Source: Rhodococcus koreensis
Lineage (GTDB): Bacteria; Actinomycetota; Actinomycetes; Mycobacteriales; Mycobacteriaceae
DNA length: 64,000 nucleotides
Assembly (NCBI RefSeq): GCF_900105905.1
Contig: NZ_FNSV01000005.1
Coordinates: forward strand, 5,766,001 to 5,830,000
Direction: 5' to 3'
Shown: positions 35,783-44,392 of the stretch, one piece after another
How the letters are laid out: each line of letters opens with the position of its first letter
Position numbering within the stretch: the first letter of the stretch is position 1
Translations under genes and position numbers: made by a program
The notes under the pieces: generated by a model
What the model was told of the DNA's origin: nothing
Seen by the model: the letters and a program-made list of their open reading frames with translations, nothing else
Database searches by the model: none

Positions 35783-35792
35783 GGAGCAGACC

Positions 35793-37712
35793 ATGACGAT
35801 CACCACCCCTGACCCCGGCCCCGCGGTCGACGTCGAACTCGACATCCTCCGCTACGGCCTCACTGAGGTCGCCCGGGAGATGCTGGACTCGCTGATGCGC
35901 AGCGCCTTCTCCCCGGTCTGTCGCGACATCCTGGACTGCACCAGCGCGATTCACATGCGCACCGACGACGGCTGGGAAACGGTCGCGTTGTGGGAGGGCT
36001 GCATGCAGCACGCGTTCACCGCCCCGCACATCGCGAACTTCGTGATGGACGACTGGGACATCGACCGCATGCAGCCCGGTGACGTCATCTTCGTCAACGA
36101 CCCGTGGCGCGGCACCATCCACCAGTCCGACGTCAACCTGCTCCGGCCCGTATTCGTTGACGGCCGTGTGGAGTTCCTGCTGCACTCGACATCCCACCTC
36201 GTCGACCTCGGCGGGGCGATCCCGGGTGGCTTCTCCAACGGCACCCAGACGCACTTCGAGGAGCAGCTGAAGCTGCCGCCGACGTTGCTGTACGCGAACG
36301 ACGTTCCGGTTCGTCCGCTGTTCAACTTCATCCTGGAGAACAACCGGGTGCCGCAGCTCGTGCTCGGCGACCTGCGGGCCCTGCACGGCTGCCTGGTCGT
36401 CGGCGAGCGCCAGTTACAGGATCTGATCGCCCGCGGCGGCCTGGAGAAGGTGCGCGCGGCCGGCCGCTTCGCTATCGAGGCCACCGAGGCCAGCATGCGG
36501 CGCGGCATCGCGAGTATTCCGGACGGCGACTACACCGCAGAGGACTTCCTCGACGAGGACGGCGTCACCGACGAACCGATCCCGGTCAACGTGACGGTGA
36601 AGGTCCGCGGAGATTCCATGGAGATCGACTTCTCCGGTTCGGGTCGGCAGCCCCTCGGCAACTGTGGCACCGCCTGGTGCGAGGCCTCGCGCTGCATCGA
36701 GGCGGTCAAGCTGATGGTCGACCCGTCGACACCGGTCAACAGTGGCACGCTGCGGCCGATCGAGACTCTGCTGCCGTCCGGCAGCGTGGTGCAGGTTCTG
36801 CCGCCGTCGAGTTGCTCCAACCACGCCGACATTGGCGCGCGGGGGATCAACGTCGTCACCCAGGCACTGAGCCAGGCGATGGACGAGGCATTCGCCTGTG
36901 ACACAGGCACTGCCGTCGTCGTCAGCCTCGGCGGCATCGACACCCGCCCGGGCCACGAAGGCACGCCGTGGGGTGCATTCGCGCTCGCCGGTGGCGGCTG
37001 GGGCGGCACGTGGAAGGACGACGGTGTCTCCTTCTGCGTGATTCCGATCGGAAACTGCCGGACGTCGGTGCAGGAACACGTCGAGATCGAGAGCCCCCTG
37101 GTCATCGTCCAGCACGAGATGGTGATCGACACCGCCGGAGCCGGAGAATTCCGCGGCGGTCTCGGCTCGGTCTACTCGATCTTCGCCGAGTCCGACACGA
37201 TGGTCACCATCACCGCCGACCGGGTCCGCTGCGGCGCTCCCGGCTCGAACGGAGGTGGCGCCGGCTCGCCGGCCTACGGCTGGTACATCGACAACTTCGA
37301 CCTTGCCGAACATGGCGACCCACTCGACCTGCGTGGAGCCGAGCCGCTGTTCGGCATGTTCGACGACCAGGGCAGACCGGACCCGAACAACGGTGAGTTC
37401 GGGCGCGGTGCGCGCTACCGGACCGGCAAGTTCTCCGGACTCGTCCTGAAAGCCGGCGATGCGCTGCGCTTCGTCATCGGCGGTGGCGGCGGCTGGGGTG
37501 ACCCCCTCGCCCGTATCTCCGGGAAGGTGCTGCAGGACGTCCGCAGCGGACTTGTCAGCCCTGAGTTCGCGGCGGACGCCCACGGGGTCGTGATCGTGAA
37601 CGGTGACGTCGACGAGGCCGCCACATCGGCACGACGAGCGCAGCTGGCCGCCGACCGCGACCAGGGGCGCTGGAGCGTGCCGGTGGCCACCCCCCGCAAC
37701 TGGAATCTCTGA
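35793..37712 (+). CDS. HyuB-like subunit: hydantoinase B / ketone carboxylase alpha-like
   Basis: A 639-residue partner of HyuA. The N-terminal block EVAREMLDSLMRSAFSPVCR and GDVIFVNDPWRGTIHQSDVN are family hallmarks, as are the glycine-rich GGGWGGTWKDDG and the C-terminal GGGGGWGDPLARI. It follows HyuA by 10 bases with GAGGAG before its ATG. HyuA and HyuB together make the catalytic core of ATP-dependent hydantoinases or of acetone/acetophenone carboxylases. Sequence alone does not settle which reaction occurs here. Confidence 0.9.
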   Translation: MTITTPDPGPAVDVELDILRYGLTEVAREMLDSLMRSAFSPVCRDILDCTSAIHMRTDDGWETVALWEGCMQHAFTAPHIANFVMDDWDIDRMQPGDVIFVNDPWRGTIHQSDVNLLRPVFVDGRVEFLLHSTSHLVDLGGAIPGGFSNGTQTHFEEQLKLPPTLLYANDVPVRPLFNFILENNRVPQLVLGDLRALHGCLVVGERQLQDLIARGGLEKVRAAGRFAIEATEASMRRGIASIPDGDYTAEDFLDEDGVTDEPIPVNVTVKVRGDSMEIDFSGSGRQPLGNCGTAWCEASRCIEAVKLMVDPSTPVNSGTLRPIETLLPSGSVVQVLPPSSCSNHADIGARGINVVTQALSQAMDEAFACDTGTAVVVSLGGIDTRPGHEGTPWGAFALAGGGWGGTWKDDGVSFCVIPIGNCRTSVQEHVEIESPLVIVQHEMVIDTAGAGEFRGGLGSVYSIFAESDTMVTITADRVRCGAPGSNGGGAGSPAYGWYIDNFDLAEHGDPLDLRGAEPLFGMFDDQGRPDPNNGEFGRGARYRTGKFSGLVLKAGDALRFVIGGGGGWGDPLARISGKVLQDVRSGLVSPEFAADAHGVVIVNGDVDEAATSARRAQLAADRDQGRWSVPVATPRNWNL

Positions 37713-37725
37713 GAAAGGCATCCCC

Positions 37726-37986
37726 ATGGCAGTCGACCGGCTCCTGTTCCCCCGTCCCGAGACCGACCGGGTCTACGTCGAACGCACGACCGTCGACGGC
37801 GCATGTCCGTCATGCGGCGCAACGAGTCTCGCTCGCTATCCCGTCGCCAACCACCTCGGGCCCCGCATGGTCGTGAAGTGCCAAGAGTGCTTTCACCATG
37901 TGTCGGTGACGCGTCCCGAGCCCGAGGACAACTGGCCCGCATGGCGTTCGCCGGCCCGCGACTGGCCGGCATCACGCGTCGGATAG
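37726..37986 (+). CDS. Small zinc-ribbon protein, possible carboxylase accessory subunit
   Basis: An 86-residue protein with a four-cysteine zinc ribbon: CPSCG near residue 27 and CQEC near 53. The rest is soluble and rich in aromatic and proline residues. GAGAAAGG precedes ATG 37726, 13 bases after hyuB. Acetone and acetophenone carboxylases carry a small extra subunit in addition to the HyuA- and HyuB-like chains, whereas plain hydantoinases do not. I therefore suggest an accessory subunit. The resemblance is in context and size rather than clear sequence identity. Confidence 0.7.
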   Translation: MAVDRLLFPRPETDRVYVERTTVDGACPSCGATSLARYPVANHLGPRMVVKCQECFHHVSVTRPEPEDNWPAWRSPARDWPASRVG

Positions 37987-38024
37987 ATCGGTACCACAAC
38001 GTCTGCTCGGAAGGATGATCGGAA

Positions 38025-38789
38025 ATGTCAGGATTGCTCGACGGGAAAGTAGTACTCGTTACCGGCGCGGCGGGAGGCATCGGGCGCGCGACATCCCTGC
38101 TGGCCGCGAAGGAAGGCGCCCGGGTCGCGGCGACCGATGTGTCCGAGGAAGGCGTCGCGGCGACGGCGGACCTCGTGCGTGCGGCGGGCGGTGACGCGGT
38201 CGCGCTTCCCGCCGACCTCACGGTCGGATCGTCGGTGGATGCGATGGTCGCCGCGGCGGTGGAACACTACGGCCGCCTTGACGGCGCGTTCAACAATGCG
38301 GGCGTGAGCGGCGGGCAGATCGGTCAGGGTGGTCGATCCGTCGCGGATTGGGACGAGGAGGCATTCGACCGGGCCATCGCGGTAAACCTCAAGGGCGTGT
38401 GGCTCTGTATGCGCGCCCAGTTGAAGCAGATGGTGACGCAGGGTGGGGGCGTCATCGTGAATACCGCATCGCTCGCGGGTCTCACCGGATTCAAAACCAC
38501 AGCCGGGTATGCGGCGGCGAAACACGGCGTCGTCGGCCTGACCAAAACTGCGGCAATCGAATACGCGCCGACCATCCGGATCAACGCGGTGTGCCCGGGT
38601 TACACCGACACCGATTTGATGAAGGACGCCAAGCGCCGCAGCGGATCCACCATCATGTCCCGGATTCCCTTCGGCGCACTCGCGCAACCCGACGATATCG
38701 CCGAGATGGCGTGCTGGCTCCTGTCCGATCGAGCCGGCTATGCAACCGGCGGCTCGTTCGTCGTCGACGGCGGCTACATGGCGGGATAG
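38025..38789 (+). CDS. Short-chain dehydrogenase/reductase
   Basis: A 254-residue classical SDR with TGAAGGIG near residue 14, NNAGVSGG near 90, a serine in IVNTASLAGLTG and the catalytic YAAAK near 162. VCPGYTDTDLM and the glycine-rich C-terminus are standard. It ends the hyuA operon. An alcohol-to-ketone oxidation feeding a ketone carboxylase would be coherent, as in 1-phenylethanol degradation, but this is an inference from order. Confidence 0.92.
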   Translation: MSGLLDGKVVLVTGAAGGIGRATSLLAAKEGARVAATDVSEEGVAATADLVRAAGGDAVALPADLTVGSSVDAMVAAAVEHYGRLDGAFNNAGVSGGQIGQGGRSVADWDEEAFDRAIAVNLKGVWLCMRAQLKQMVTQGGGVIVNTASLAGLTGFKTTAGYAAAKHGVVGLTKTAAIEYAPTIRINAVCPGYTDTDLMKDAKRRSGSTIMSRIPFGALAQPDDIAEMACWLLSDRAGYATGGSFVVDGGYMAG

Positions 38790-38804
38790 CGGCCGAAAGG
38801 CTCG

Positions 38805-38822
38805 TAAAACATAATATATTGA
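38805..38822 (+). promoter_or_regulatory. AT-rich box upstream of the aldehyde dehydrogenase gene
   Basis: TAAAACATAATATATTGA here is identical over 18 bases to 42209-42226, 3.4 kb away, in DNA that is otherwise strongly GC-rich. It lies about 70 bases before the aldehyde dehydrogenase start and 16 bases after the SDR stop. It shares the CATAATAT core with other promoters of the island. Confidence 0.65.
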
Positions 38823-38893
38823 GTATGGTGTCCTTGCGCGGCCGCGAGGCGGGAGGGGCGCCGTTCACGATCGAGAGACAGAGGTTCATTGTC

Positions 38894-40357
38894 ATGACCG
38901 CACCGATTGTCGAGGCCGAGTGCCACATCGACGGCCGCCGGATCGCGGGCGAAGGGGAGGCGATCCGGTCGATCAACCCGACGACCGGTCGGGAACTGGC
39001 CGTCACACCGGCGGCGAGCCCCGCGCAGGTCGCCGCAGCGGTGTCCGCTGCCCGGCGGGCGTTCGACGACGGCGAGTGGAGCCGTCTCGGGCCTGGTGAG
39101 CGCGGTGCCCTGCTGCACCGGCTGGCGGATCTGCTCGAGCGGGACCGGGAGAAGATCGTCGACCTCGCCGCCACCGAGATCGGCACACCGATCAGCAGCG
39201 CCGCGGCCCTGCACGTCGATCTGCCCGTCCGATTCTTCCGGTGGTTCGCCGACGCGGCGGCGCGGGGGCCGCGGGACGGGTACGAGCAGCCCCTTCCGCT
39301 GCATCACGACCCGGTGGTCTCGAGCAGCATGCTGGTGCGGGACCCGGCCGGTGTGGTGGCCGCGGTCGTCGCCTACAACGTCCCGGTCATGATGTGCGCG
39401 TACAAGCTCGGCCCCGCACTGGCGTCGGGCTGCTCGACCGTCCTGGTGACCTCGCCGCGGGCCGTGTTGCTGACGGCCGCGATCATGCGGTTGATCGAGG
39501 AGGCGGGATTTCCGCCGGGCGCGGTCAACCTGGTCTTCGGTTCGCCGAGTGTGACTGCGCAGGTGGTCAGTGCCCCGGAGGTCGACCTGGTGACGTTCAC
39601 CGGTTCCGCCGCGGTCGGCAGCAAGATCCTCACCTTGGCGGCCCCGACGCTGAAGAAGGTCGTCCTCGAGCTCGGCGGCAAGTCACCCAACATCGTGCTG
39701 CCCGGCACCGACATCGAGAAGGCGGTGCCCGCGTCCGCGCTGCGCTTCACCCGCAACAGCGGCCAGGCGTGCGGGGCGACGACACGAACCCTGGTGCCTC
39801 AGGCCGATTTCGACGAGTACGTCGAGAGGTCGGGCAAGTTCCCCGGTGGCCTCACGGTCGGCGACCCCCATCACCCCGACACTGTCCTGGGACCGTTGAT
39901 CACCGGCGAACATCGTGGAAATGTGGAGGGCTTCCTGGCGCGCGCCCGGGAGGCGGGCGCCGAGATTCCTGTCGGTGGGGGCCGGCCGCCCGGCCTCGAT
40001 GACGGATTCTTTCTCGAACCGACTCTGGTCACCGGTATCTCGAACGACGCGGAGATCGCGCAGGAGGAACTCTTCGCTCCCGTCGGGGTGGTGATGCCCT
40101 ACACCGACCTGGACGACGCCTTCCGCATGGCCAACGATGTCAAGTACGCGCTCAACGCCAACGTGTGGGGCCCCACCCCCGACGCTCTCGCGTTCGCTCG
40201 TCGCCTGCGGTCGGGCACCGTCACCGTCAACGGCGGTGGCGGCATGCGCGGAGACGCCCCGTGGGGTGGACCCGGGCACAGCGGAATCGGCCGCGAGGGC
40301 GGAGAGGAGGGATTTCGGGAGTTCTTCGAGGTCAAGCACATTCAGTGGCCTGTATAA
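38894..40357 (+). CDS. Aldehyde dehydrogenase
   Basis: A 487-residue NAD(P)-dependent aldehyde dehydrogenase. The catalytic cysteine lies in RNSGQACGATTRTL near residue 293, and the general-base glutamate in VVLELGGKSPNIV near 260. FTGSAAVGSKIL is the nucleotide-binding turn. The frame is open far upstream; ATG 38894 (MTAPIVEAEC) gives family length. An ATG at 38825 abuts the AT-rich box and was not chosen. It begins a new transcription unit with the MmgE/PrpD gene. Confidence 0.93.
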   Translation: MTAPIVEAECHIDGRRIAGEGEAIRSINPTTGRELAVTPAASPAQVAAAVSAARRAFDDGEWSRLGPGERGALLHRLADLLERDREKIVDLAATEIGTPISSAAALHVDLPVRFFRWFADAAARGPRDGYEQPLPLHHDPVVSSSMLVRDPAGVVAAVVAYNVPVMMCAYKLGPALASGCSTVLVTSPRAVLLTAAIMRLIEEAGFPPGAVNLVFGSPSVTAQVVSAPEVDLVTFTGSAAVGSKILTLAAPTLKKVVLELGGKSPNIVLPGTDIEKAVPASALRFTRNSGQACGATTRTLVPQADFDEYVERSGKFPGGLTVGDPHHPDTVLGPLITGEHRGNVEGFLARAREAGAEIPVGGGRPPGLDDGFFLEPTLVTGISNDAEIAQEELFAPVGVVMPYTDLDDAFRMANDVKYALNANVWGPTPDALAFARRLRSGTVTVNGGGGMRGDAPWGGPGHSGIGREGGEEGFREFFEVKHIQWPV

Positions 40358-40406
40358 CCGAAGCCAACGTCACACCCACCATCACAGCAAGAAGAGGAAG
40401 AATCTG

Positions 40407-41839
40407 ATGCCGACAATTGTCGAAGAACTCGCGGATTTCGCCGCGGGCGCCGAAGGGCGATCACTCCCGGGTGACGTGGTTGCCGAGTCCAAGCGGATTC
40501 TGCTGGACACCCTCGGCTGCGCGGTGGCATCGCTCGGCGACGCGGGTGCGCAACGCGGTGTCGAGTACGGCCAATTCCTCGGTGGTGCGGGCGGTTCGGC
40601 GTCGATCATCGGGACGGGCACGAAGACGTCGGTACCCGGTGCGGCTTTCGCCAACGCCGAATTGGTCAACGCGCTCGACCAGGACGCGGTCCTGCCGCCC
40701 GGTCACGTGACCCCCTACGTGGTGCCCGGTGCGTTGGCGACCGCCGAGGCCCTGCACTCCTCGGGTGAGCGACTGCTCACGGCGATAGCGGTGGCGCACG
40801 AGATGTCGTACCGCATCGGCAAGGCCACCGACTATCTGCGCGACATCAAAGACGGTGTGGTGACCATTCCGAAGGTCATCGGCTACAGCAGCACGCTGTT
40901 CGGTGCGGCGGCCGCGATCGGCGTCGTCAAGGGGTTCGGCAATGAGACGCTGGCCGATGCGCTCGGGATCATGGGCTCGACGATGCCGACCAACACCCAG
41001 CGGGCATGGATGATGCACGCGCCGTCGACCACGATCAAATACCAGCTCGCCGGGGGTATGGCCCTGTCGGCCGTGACGGCCGCGAGCCTGGCCGAACTCG
41101 GGCACACCGGTGACCACCAGATGCTCGACGACCGCGAGTACGGTTTTCCCCGATTCATCGGGACCTCGCGCTGGGAGCCGGCGCCCATCACCGCGGGTCT
41201 CGGGACGGAGTGGACCTTCACCCCGTTCCAGTCGTTCAAGCCGTATCCCCACTGCCGGGTGATGCACGCGCTGTTCGATGCCCTCACCGAGATCATCGAG
41301 GTCAACGACATCAAGCCCGACGAGATCGAGGCCATCAACGCCTGGGGCGAGAGCTTCGTGATGCAGCCGGTGTGGGTCAACGAGACCATCCGCAATCCGC
41401 GTGACGCGCAGTTCAGCATGACCCACGGCCTTGCCCTCGCCGCCCACCGGATTCCCCCGGCAAGGACTGGCAGACGCCGGAAGCGGTCCTCGACCCGTCC
41501 GTCCTCGAGCTCACCACGAAGACGACTTTTCAGGAACACCCCGACTACACCGCGGCACTGGCGAGCAACCCGGCCGCACGCCGATCGCGCATCGAGGTCC
41601 ATGCGCGCGGCACCCGGTTCTCCGGCGAACGCGGCTACCCCAAGGGCAGTCCATCCCCCGACCCGGTCACCTACATGACCGACGACGAACTGATCGCCAA
41701 GTTCCGCCACAACATCGACGGAGTAGGAGTAGTGGGCGACGCGGACGCGGACGCCGTCATCGAGGCCGTGTACGACCTCGAGAACGTCGACGACATCTCG
41801 ACAATCCTGAATCGGTTGCAGCCCAATACCGCTGACTGA
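40407..41839 (+). pseudogene. MmgE/PrpD-family gene with a frameshift
   Basis: The first 350 or so residues (from MPTIVEELADFAAG) are a clear MmgE/PrpD protein: LDTLGCAVASLG, GHVTPYVVPGALATAEAL, STTIKYQLAGGMALSAV and FKPYPHCRVMHALFDAL. After FSMTHGLALAAHRIPP the frame leaves the family. The missing C-terminal part resumes in the next frame at GGC 41459 (GKDWQTPEAVLDPSVLELTT) and runs to TGA 41837-41839. The slip lies at ATTCCCCCGGC, where six instead of five C would restore one reading frame of about 477 residues. This is a one-base loss or a sequencing error. Intact members dehydrate 2-methylcitrate-like or other hydroxy-acids. Confidence 0.85.
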
Positions 41840-41854
41840 TCGGATCGGTACACA

Positions 41855-41889
41855 GCGCCGCCCTTGCCGGAGACTGGCGAGGGCGGCGC
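41855..41889. terminator. Hairpin between convergent MmgE/PrpD and whiB genes
   Basis: GCGCCGCCCTTGCC (41855-41868) pairs with GGCGAGGGCGGCGC (41876-41889) over 14 positions with one G-T wobble and a seven-base loop. It lies 15 bases after the MmgE/PrpD stop and just before the whiB stop, so it can serve both directions. Confidence 0.78.
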
Positions 41890-41897
41890 CGATGTGT

Positions 41898-42176
41898 CTA
41901 CCGCTGCCAGCGGCTCCACTTTCTTGCAGCGCCGAGTTCCCTCGGGGTCAATCCGCCCCACACGCCGTGTTGTTCGCCGAAACGGATGGCGTACTGACGG
42001 CATTCGTTGATCACCGGGCAGCGTCGGCAGATGTTCTTCGCGATACTCTCGCGCTGAAGTTGCGAATTCCTATTGTCCTCGTCGAGGTAGAAGACGGCGA
42101 TATCCATGCCGCGGCACCGCGCACGCAGCCGCCATTCCTCCGGGGTGGCTTCCAGTGCGGCGTGCGATGCTGTCAC
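41898..42176 (-). CDS. WhiB-family iron-sulfur regulator
   Basis: A 92-residue WhiB-like protein. The four cluster cysteines are in ARCRGMD, then CRRC and NECRQYA (C-x2-C-x5-C). The G-x-WGG turn (HGVWGGLTPREL) and a basic C-terminus (AARKWSRWQR) follow. GTG 42176 gives family length. These proteins bind a 4Fe-4S cluster, sense redox or nitric oxide, and act with the principal sigma factor. Its promoter carries the same 18-base AT-rich sequence as the aldehyde dehydrogenase, so it belongs to the regulon of the island. This is not the usual context of the housekeeping WhiB genes. Confidence 0.92.
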   Translation of the reverse strand: MTASHAALEATPEEWRLRARCRGMDIAVFYLDEDNRNSQLQRESIAKNICRRCPVINECRQYAIRFGEQHGVWGGLTPRELGAARKWSRWQR

Positions 42177-42208
42177 GGGACGCGCTCCGATCGTTCGACG
42201 AGTACAGT

Positions 42209-42226
42209 TAAAACATAATATATTGA
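42209..42226 (-). promoter_or_regulatory. AT-rich box upstream of whiB
   Basis: The same 18 bases as at 38805-38822 (TAAAACATAATATATTGA on the plus strand), placed 33 bases before the whiB start. Orientation relative to the gene is opposite to that before the aldehyde dehydrogenase. A simple -10 explanation would therefore need a different hexamer (TATTAT on the minus strand), which favours a protein-binding site. Confidence 0.6.
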
Positions 42227-42275
42227 ATGCCGGAAAGGGGCAGCGGCTCGAGATAACTCCGACGGGACAGACGTT

Positions 42276-42317
42276 TGTGCGCAGTACTCCTGGCTGCTGC
42301 CGGAAGTACTGCGCACA
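42276..42317 (-). terminator. Hairpin after the leftward MFS gene
   Basis: TGTGCGCAGTACT (42276-42288) and its perfect complement (42305-42317) form a 13-base-pair stem with a 16-base loop. It starts 16 bases beyond the transporter stop and would separate that transcript from whiB. Confidence 0.78.
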
Positions 42318-42333
42318 TCGGATCGCCTGTGGG

Positions 42334-43665
42334 TCAGCGGGTGACGCGGAGGCGCTCGCGATCACGCGCCGGGTCGGCGAGAATCAGCGCGAGAACCGCG
42401 ACGACGGCACCCACGATGCCCAGGCACTGGAACGCCGCCTGGTACCCGTCGATCTTGCTTGCCGAGGCGTCGACGACGATCCCCATCGACCACGGTCCGA
42501 TGATCCCGCCGATCGCTTGCAACGCGAAGAAGGCGCCGATCACGCCTGCTGTCTGGCGCGGCGGGCACGTCGCGATCACCGCGGCATTGAGCAGCGGGAA
42601 CACCGCAACGACCAGCCCGTACGCCACCGAGACCGCGCAGACCGCGAGGATCGGGGTCCCCAGGGCCGGCAGGCTGAGCAGGAGCACCCCGGCGACGATG
42701 ACGCCGACGCACGGCACGACCACGCGGACCAGGCGGATCGACAGGCCGCGGCTGATGCCGCGGTCGCTCAGCCAGGATCCGCCGACGAGCGTCGCGAGCC
42801 CGACGAAGCTCGGTGCCGCGAACAACGTGCCCGACTCGAGCCGCGAGTACCCCAGACCCTGCTCGAAGTACGACGGCAACCAGGTGAGCACGACGGTCAT
42901 GAGTGCGTAGGCGCTCATCGCGATGAGGACGGCGGATACGAAGGTCTTCGATGTGAGCAGCCGCCGCCACGCGACCGCCGGCTCGCTGTCGGTGTCGTCC
43001 GTCGGCGTGTGCTTGCCGCCGACGGTGTACGGGCCGGGCCGCCAGGTCAGCAGCCACGGGATGCACCACAGCGTGGTTGCGAAAGCGAGCACGAGGATGG
43101 CTGCTCGCCACCCGTACTCGGCCACCACGAGCGCGAGGATCGGGACGACGAGCATTTTGGCCAGCATGCTTCCGCTGATGATGAGTGCGCTCGGCAGACC
43201 CCGCTTCGCGGGCGCATGCCATGAATAGGCGGCGGTGTGCAGCAGCGCGGATGTCGGCCCTTCGGTGAGGCCGAGGAGCATCCGGCTCGCCAGCAGCACG
43301 GCGAATGTCGACCACACGACCAGCGGCAGCATGACGACGCCCCACAGCACGGCGATGATCGCGATGGACCACCGGAGCGCGAGAACCTTGTTGATCGGCC
43401 CGGCGAAGAAGCCGCCGAAGCTGAAGGCGAGGAAGAACATGCTGCCGGTGAAGCCGATCTGCGACGCGCTCAGTCCGAGGTCTTCACTGAGCGGTTGCGC
43501 TATGAGGCCGAACACCGCCTTGTCGGACGCATTCATGAGGTACAGCACCACGAGCATTCCTGTGATGCCCCAGGCTGTGAGTTTGCGCGGTTCTGGTGTC
43601 GGTTCGGACTTGGGGACTTGCTTGGGCGCGAGGTCGGTCATGAGGTCTTCTTCGGTGTTGTTCAC
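42334..43665 (-). CDS. MFS transporter, anion:cation symporter-like
   Basis: A 443-residue major-facilitator protein with twelve predicted helices. LMNASDKAVFGLIAQPLSED in helix 1 and RMLLGLTEGPTSALLHTAAY in helix 4 are typical of the anion:cation symporter group, which takes up organic acids. The GTG at 43665 (then NNTEEDLMTDLAP) follows AAGGA; ATG 43641 is also possible, while the longer frame to 43728 runs into the promoter. It is divergent from the MaoC-ligase operon, with a CATCATAT box about 58 bases upstream. It probably imports a second acidic substrate of the island. Confidence 0.88.
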   Translation of the reverse strand: MNNTEEDLMTDLAPKQVPKSEPTPEPRKLTAWGITGMLVVLYLMNASDKAVFGLIAQPLSEDLGLSASQIGFTGSMFFLAFSFGGFFAGPINKVLALRWSIAIIAVLWGVVMLPLVVWSTFAVLLASRMLLGLTEGPTSALLHTAAYSWHAPAKRGLPSALIISGSMLAKMLVVPILALVVAEYGWRAAILVLAFATTLWCIPWLLTWRPGPYTVGGKHTPTDDTDSEPAVAWRRLLTSKTFVSAVLIAMSAYALMTVVLTWLPSYFEQGLGYSRLESGTLFAAPSFVGLATLVGGSWLSDRGISRGLSIRLVRVVVPCVGVIVAGVLLLSLPALGTPILAVCAVSVAYGLVVAVFPLLNAAVIATCPPRQTAGVIGAFFALQAIGGIIGPWSMGIVVDASASKIDGYQAAFQCLGIVGAVVAVLALILADPARDRERLRVTR

Positions 43666-43722
43666 GTAAGGGCGTCCTTCAGTCTTGTCTGCGGGATCAC
43701 ACCGTCGACGCTGTGTGTTATG

Positions 43723-43803
43723 CATCATATACTATTCACCAATAGATGGACTTGCGCAATGCATCAGGCACTAAACATTGCAGCCTTGCGTGCATAATAT
43801 ATT
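43723..43803. promoter_or_regulatory. Two AT-rich CATMATAT boxes in a divergent promoter
   Basis: CATCATAT at 43723-43730 is nearest the leftward transporter start. CATAATATATT at 43793-43803 lies about 73 bases before the MaoC gene. The first matches the arm of the palindrome at 59763-59782; the second matches the boxes at 38810 and 42214 over 11 bases. One box per direction suggests joint control. Confidence 0.6.
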
Positions 43804-43876
43804 TCTTCTACAGTGAGGCTACGCACTGCAGCGATCGACGGTCGTACTCGTCGTCGCTCGAGAGAAAGGACGTCAC

Positions 43877-44341
43877 ATGCCGGGTCTGTACTTCGAGGAA
43901 TTCGCACCGGGAATGGTCATCGATCACGAGGTGCGCCGCACCGTGACCGAAACCGACAACGTCCTGTTCAGCACGATGACCTTGAACATGGCGCCGCTCC
44001 ACCTGGATGCGGAGTACAGCAAAGACTCCATCCACGGGCAGCGTTTGGTGAACAGCCTGTTCCTCCTCGGCCTCGTTGCCGGTATCTCGATGCACGACAC
44101 CACCTACGGGACAACCCTTGGCAACCTCGGCTTCGACTCGATCAAGTTCCCCAAGCCGGTGTTCCACGGTGACACCATCCACGTGCGCACCGAGATCGTG
44201 TCGGCCCGGGAATCGAAGAGTCGCAACGACTCCGGCATCGTCACGTTCCGCCATTACGGCATCAACCAGCGCGACGAGATCGTGTGCGACGCCACCCGCG
44301 TCGGCCTGATGCTCAAGAAGTCGGCCGACGCGCAGGCCTGA
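43877..44341 (+). CDS. MaoC-like hotdog dehydratase/hydratase
   Basis: A 154-residue single-hotdog protein of the MaoC family. The fold runs from YFEEFAPGMVIDHEVRRTVT to FPKPVFHGDTIHVRTEIVS. The usual D-x4-H active-site motif is not obvious; NMAPLHLDAEYS near residue 38 supplies a histidine in the right region. Single-hotdog MaoC proteins with this opening include mesaconyl-CoA-type and (R)-enoyl-CoA hydratases. GAAAGGA precedes the ATG. It leads a rightward operon of CoA-dependent enzymes, so hydration of an unsaturated acyl-CoA is likely. Confidence 0.83.
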   Translation: MPGLYFEEFAPGMVIDHEVRRTVTETDNVLFSTMTLNMAPLHLDAEYSKDSIHGQRLVNSLFLLGLVAGISMHDTTYGTTLGNLGFDSIKFPKPVFHGDTIHVRTEIVSARESKSRNDSGIVTFRHYGINQRDEIVCDATRVGLMLKKSADAQA

Positions 44342-44392
44342 TCGCTCACCCCGACCCGACCACCGACAGCCCCAGACGAGGAGAACACAGAC

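Noticed and set aside
38825..38893. ATG 38825 as start of the aldehyde dehydrogenase
   Set aside because: It lies three bases after the shared AT-rich box, lacks a ribosome-binding site and would add 23 residues without family similarity; ATG 38894 gives the normal N-terminus.
40407..41839. Programmed frameshift in the MmgE/PrpD gene
   Set aside because: The slip region has a short C-run but no stop codon close behind, no stimulatory structure that I can see, and the family is not known for recoding. Mutation or sequence error is simpler.
30977..43803. All CATAAT words as plain -10 promoter elements
   Set aside because: Possible for single sites, but the copy before whiB has the reverse orientation and identity extends over 18 bases, so a binding site is kept as the first hypothesis. 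Not fully excluded.
43840..43846. GGTCGTA upstream of the MaoC gene as a third copy of the LuxR-type palindrome
   Set aside because: Only the left arm is present; at six-base spacing the right side reads GTCGCTC, not TACGACC. A seven-base half-site is weak evidence.
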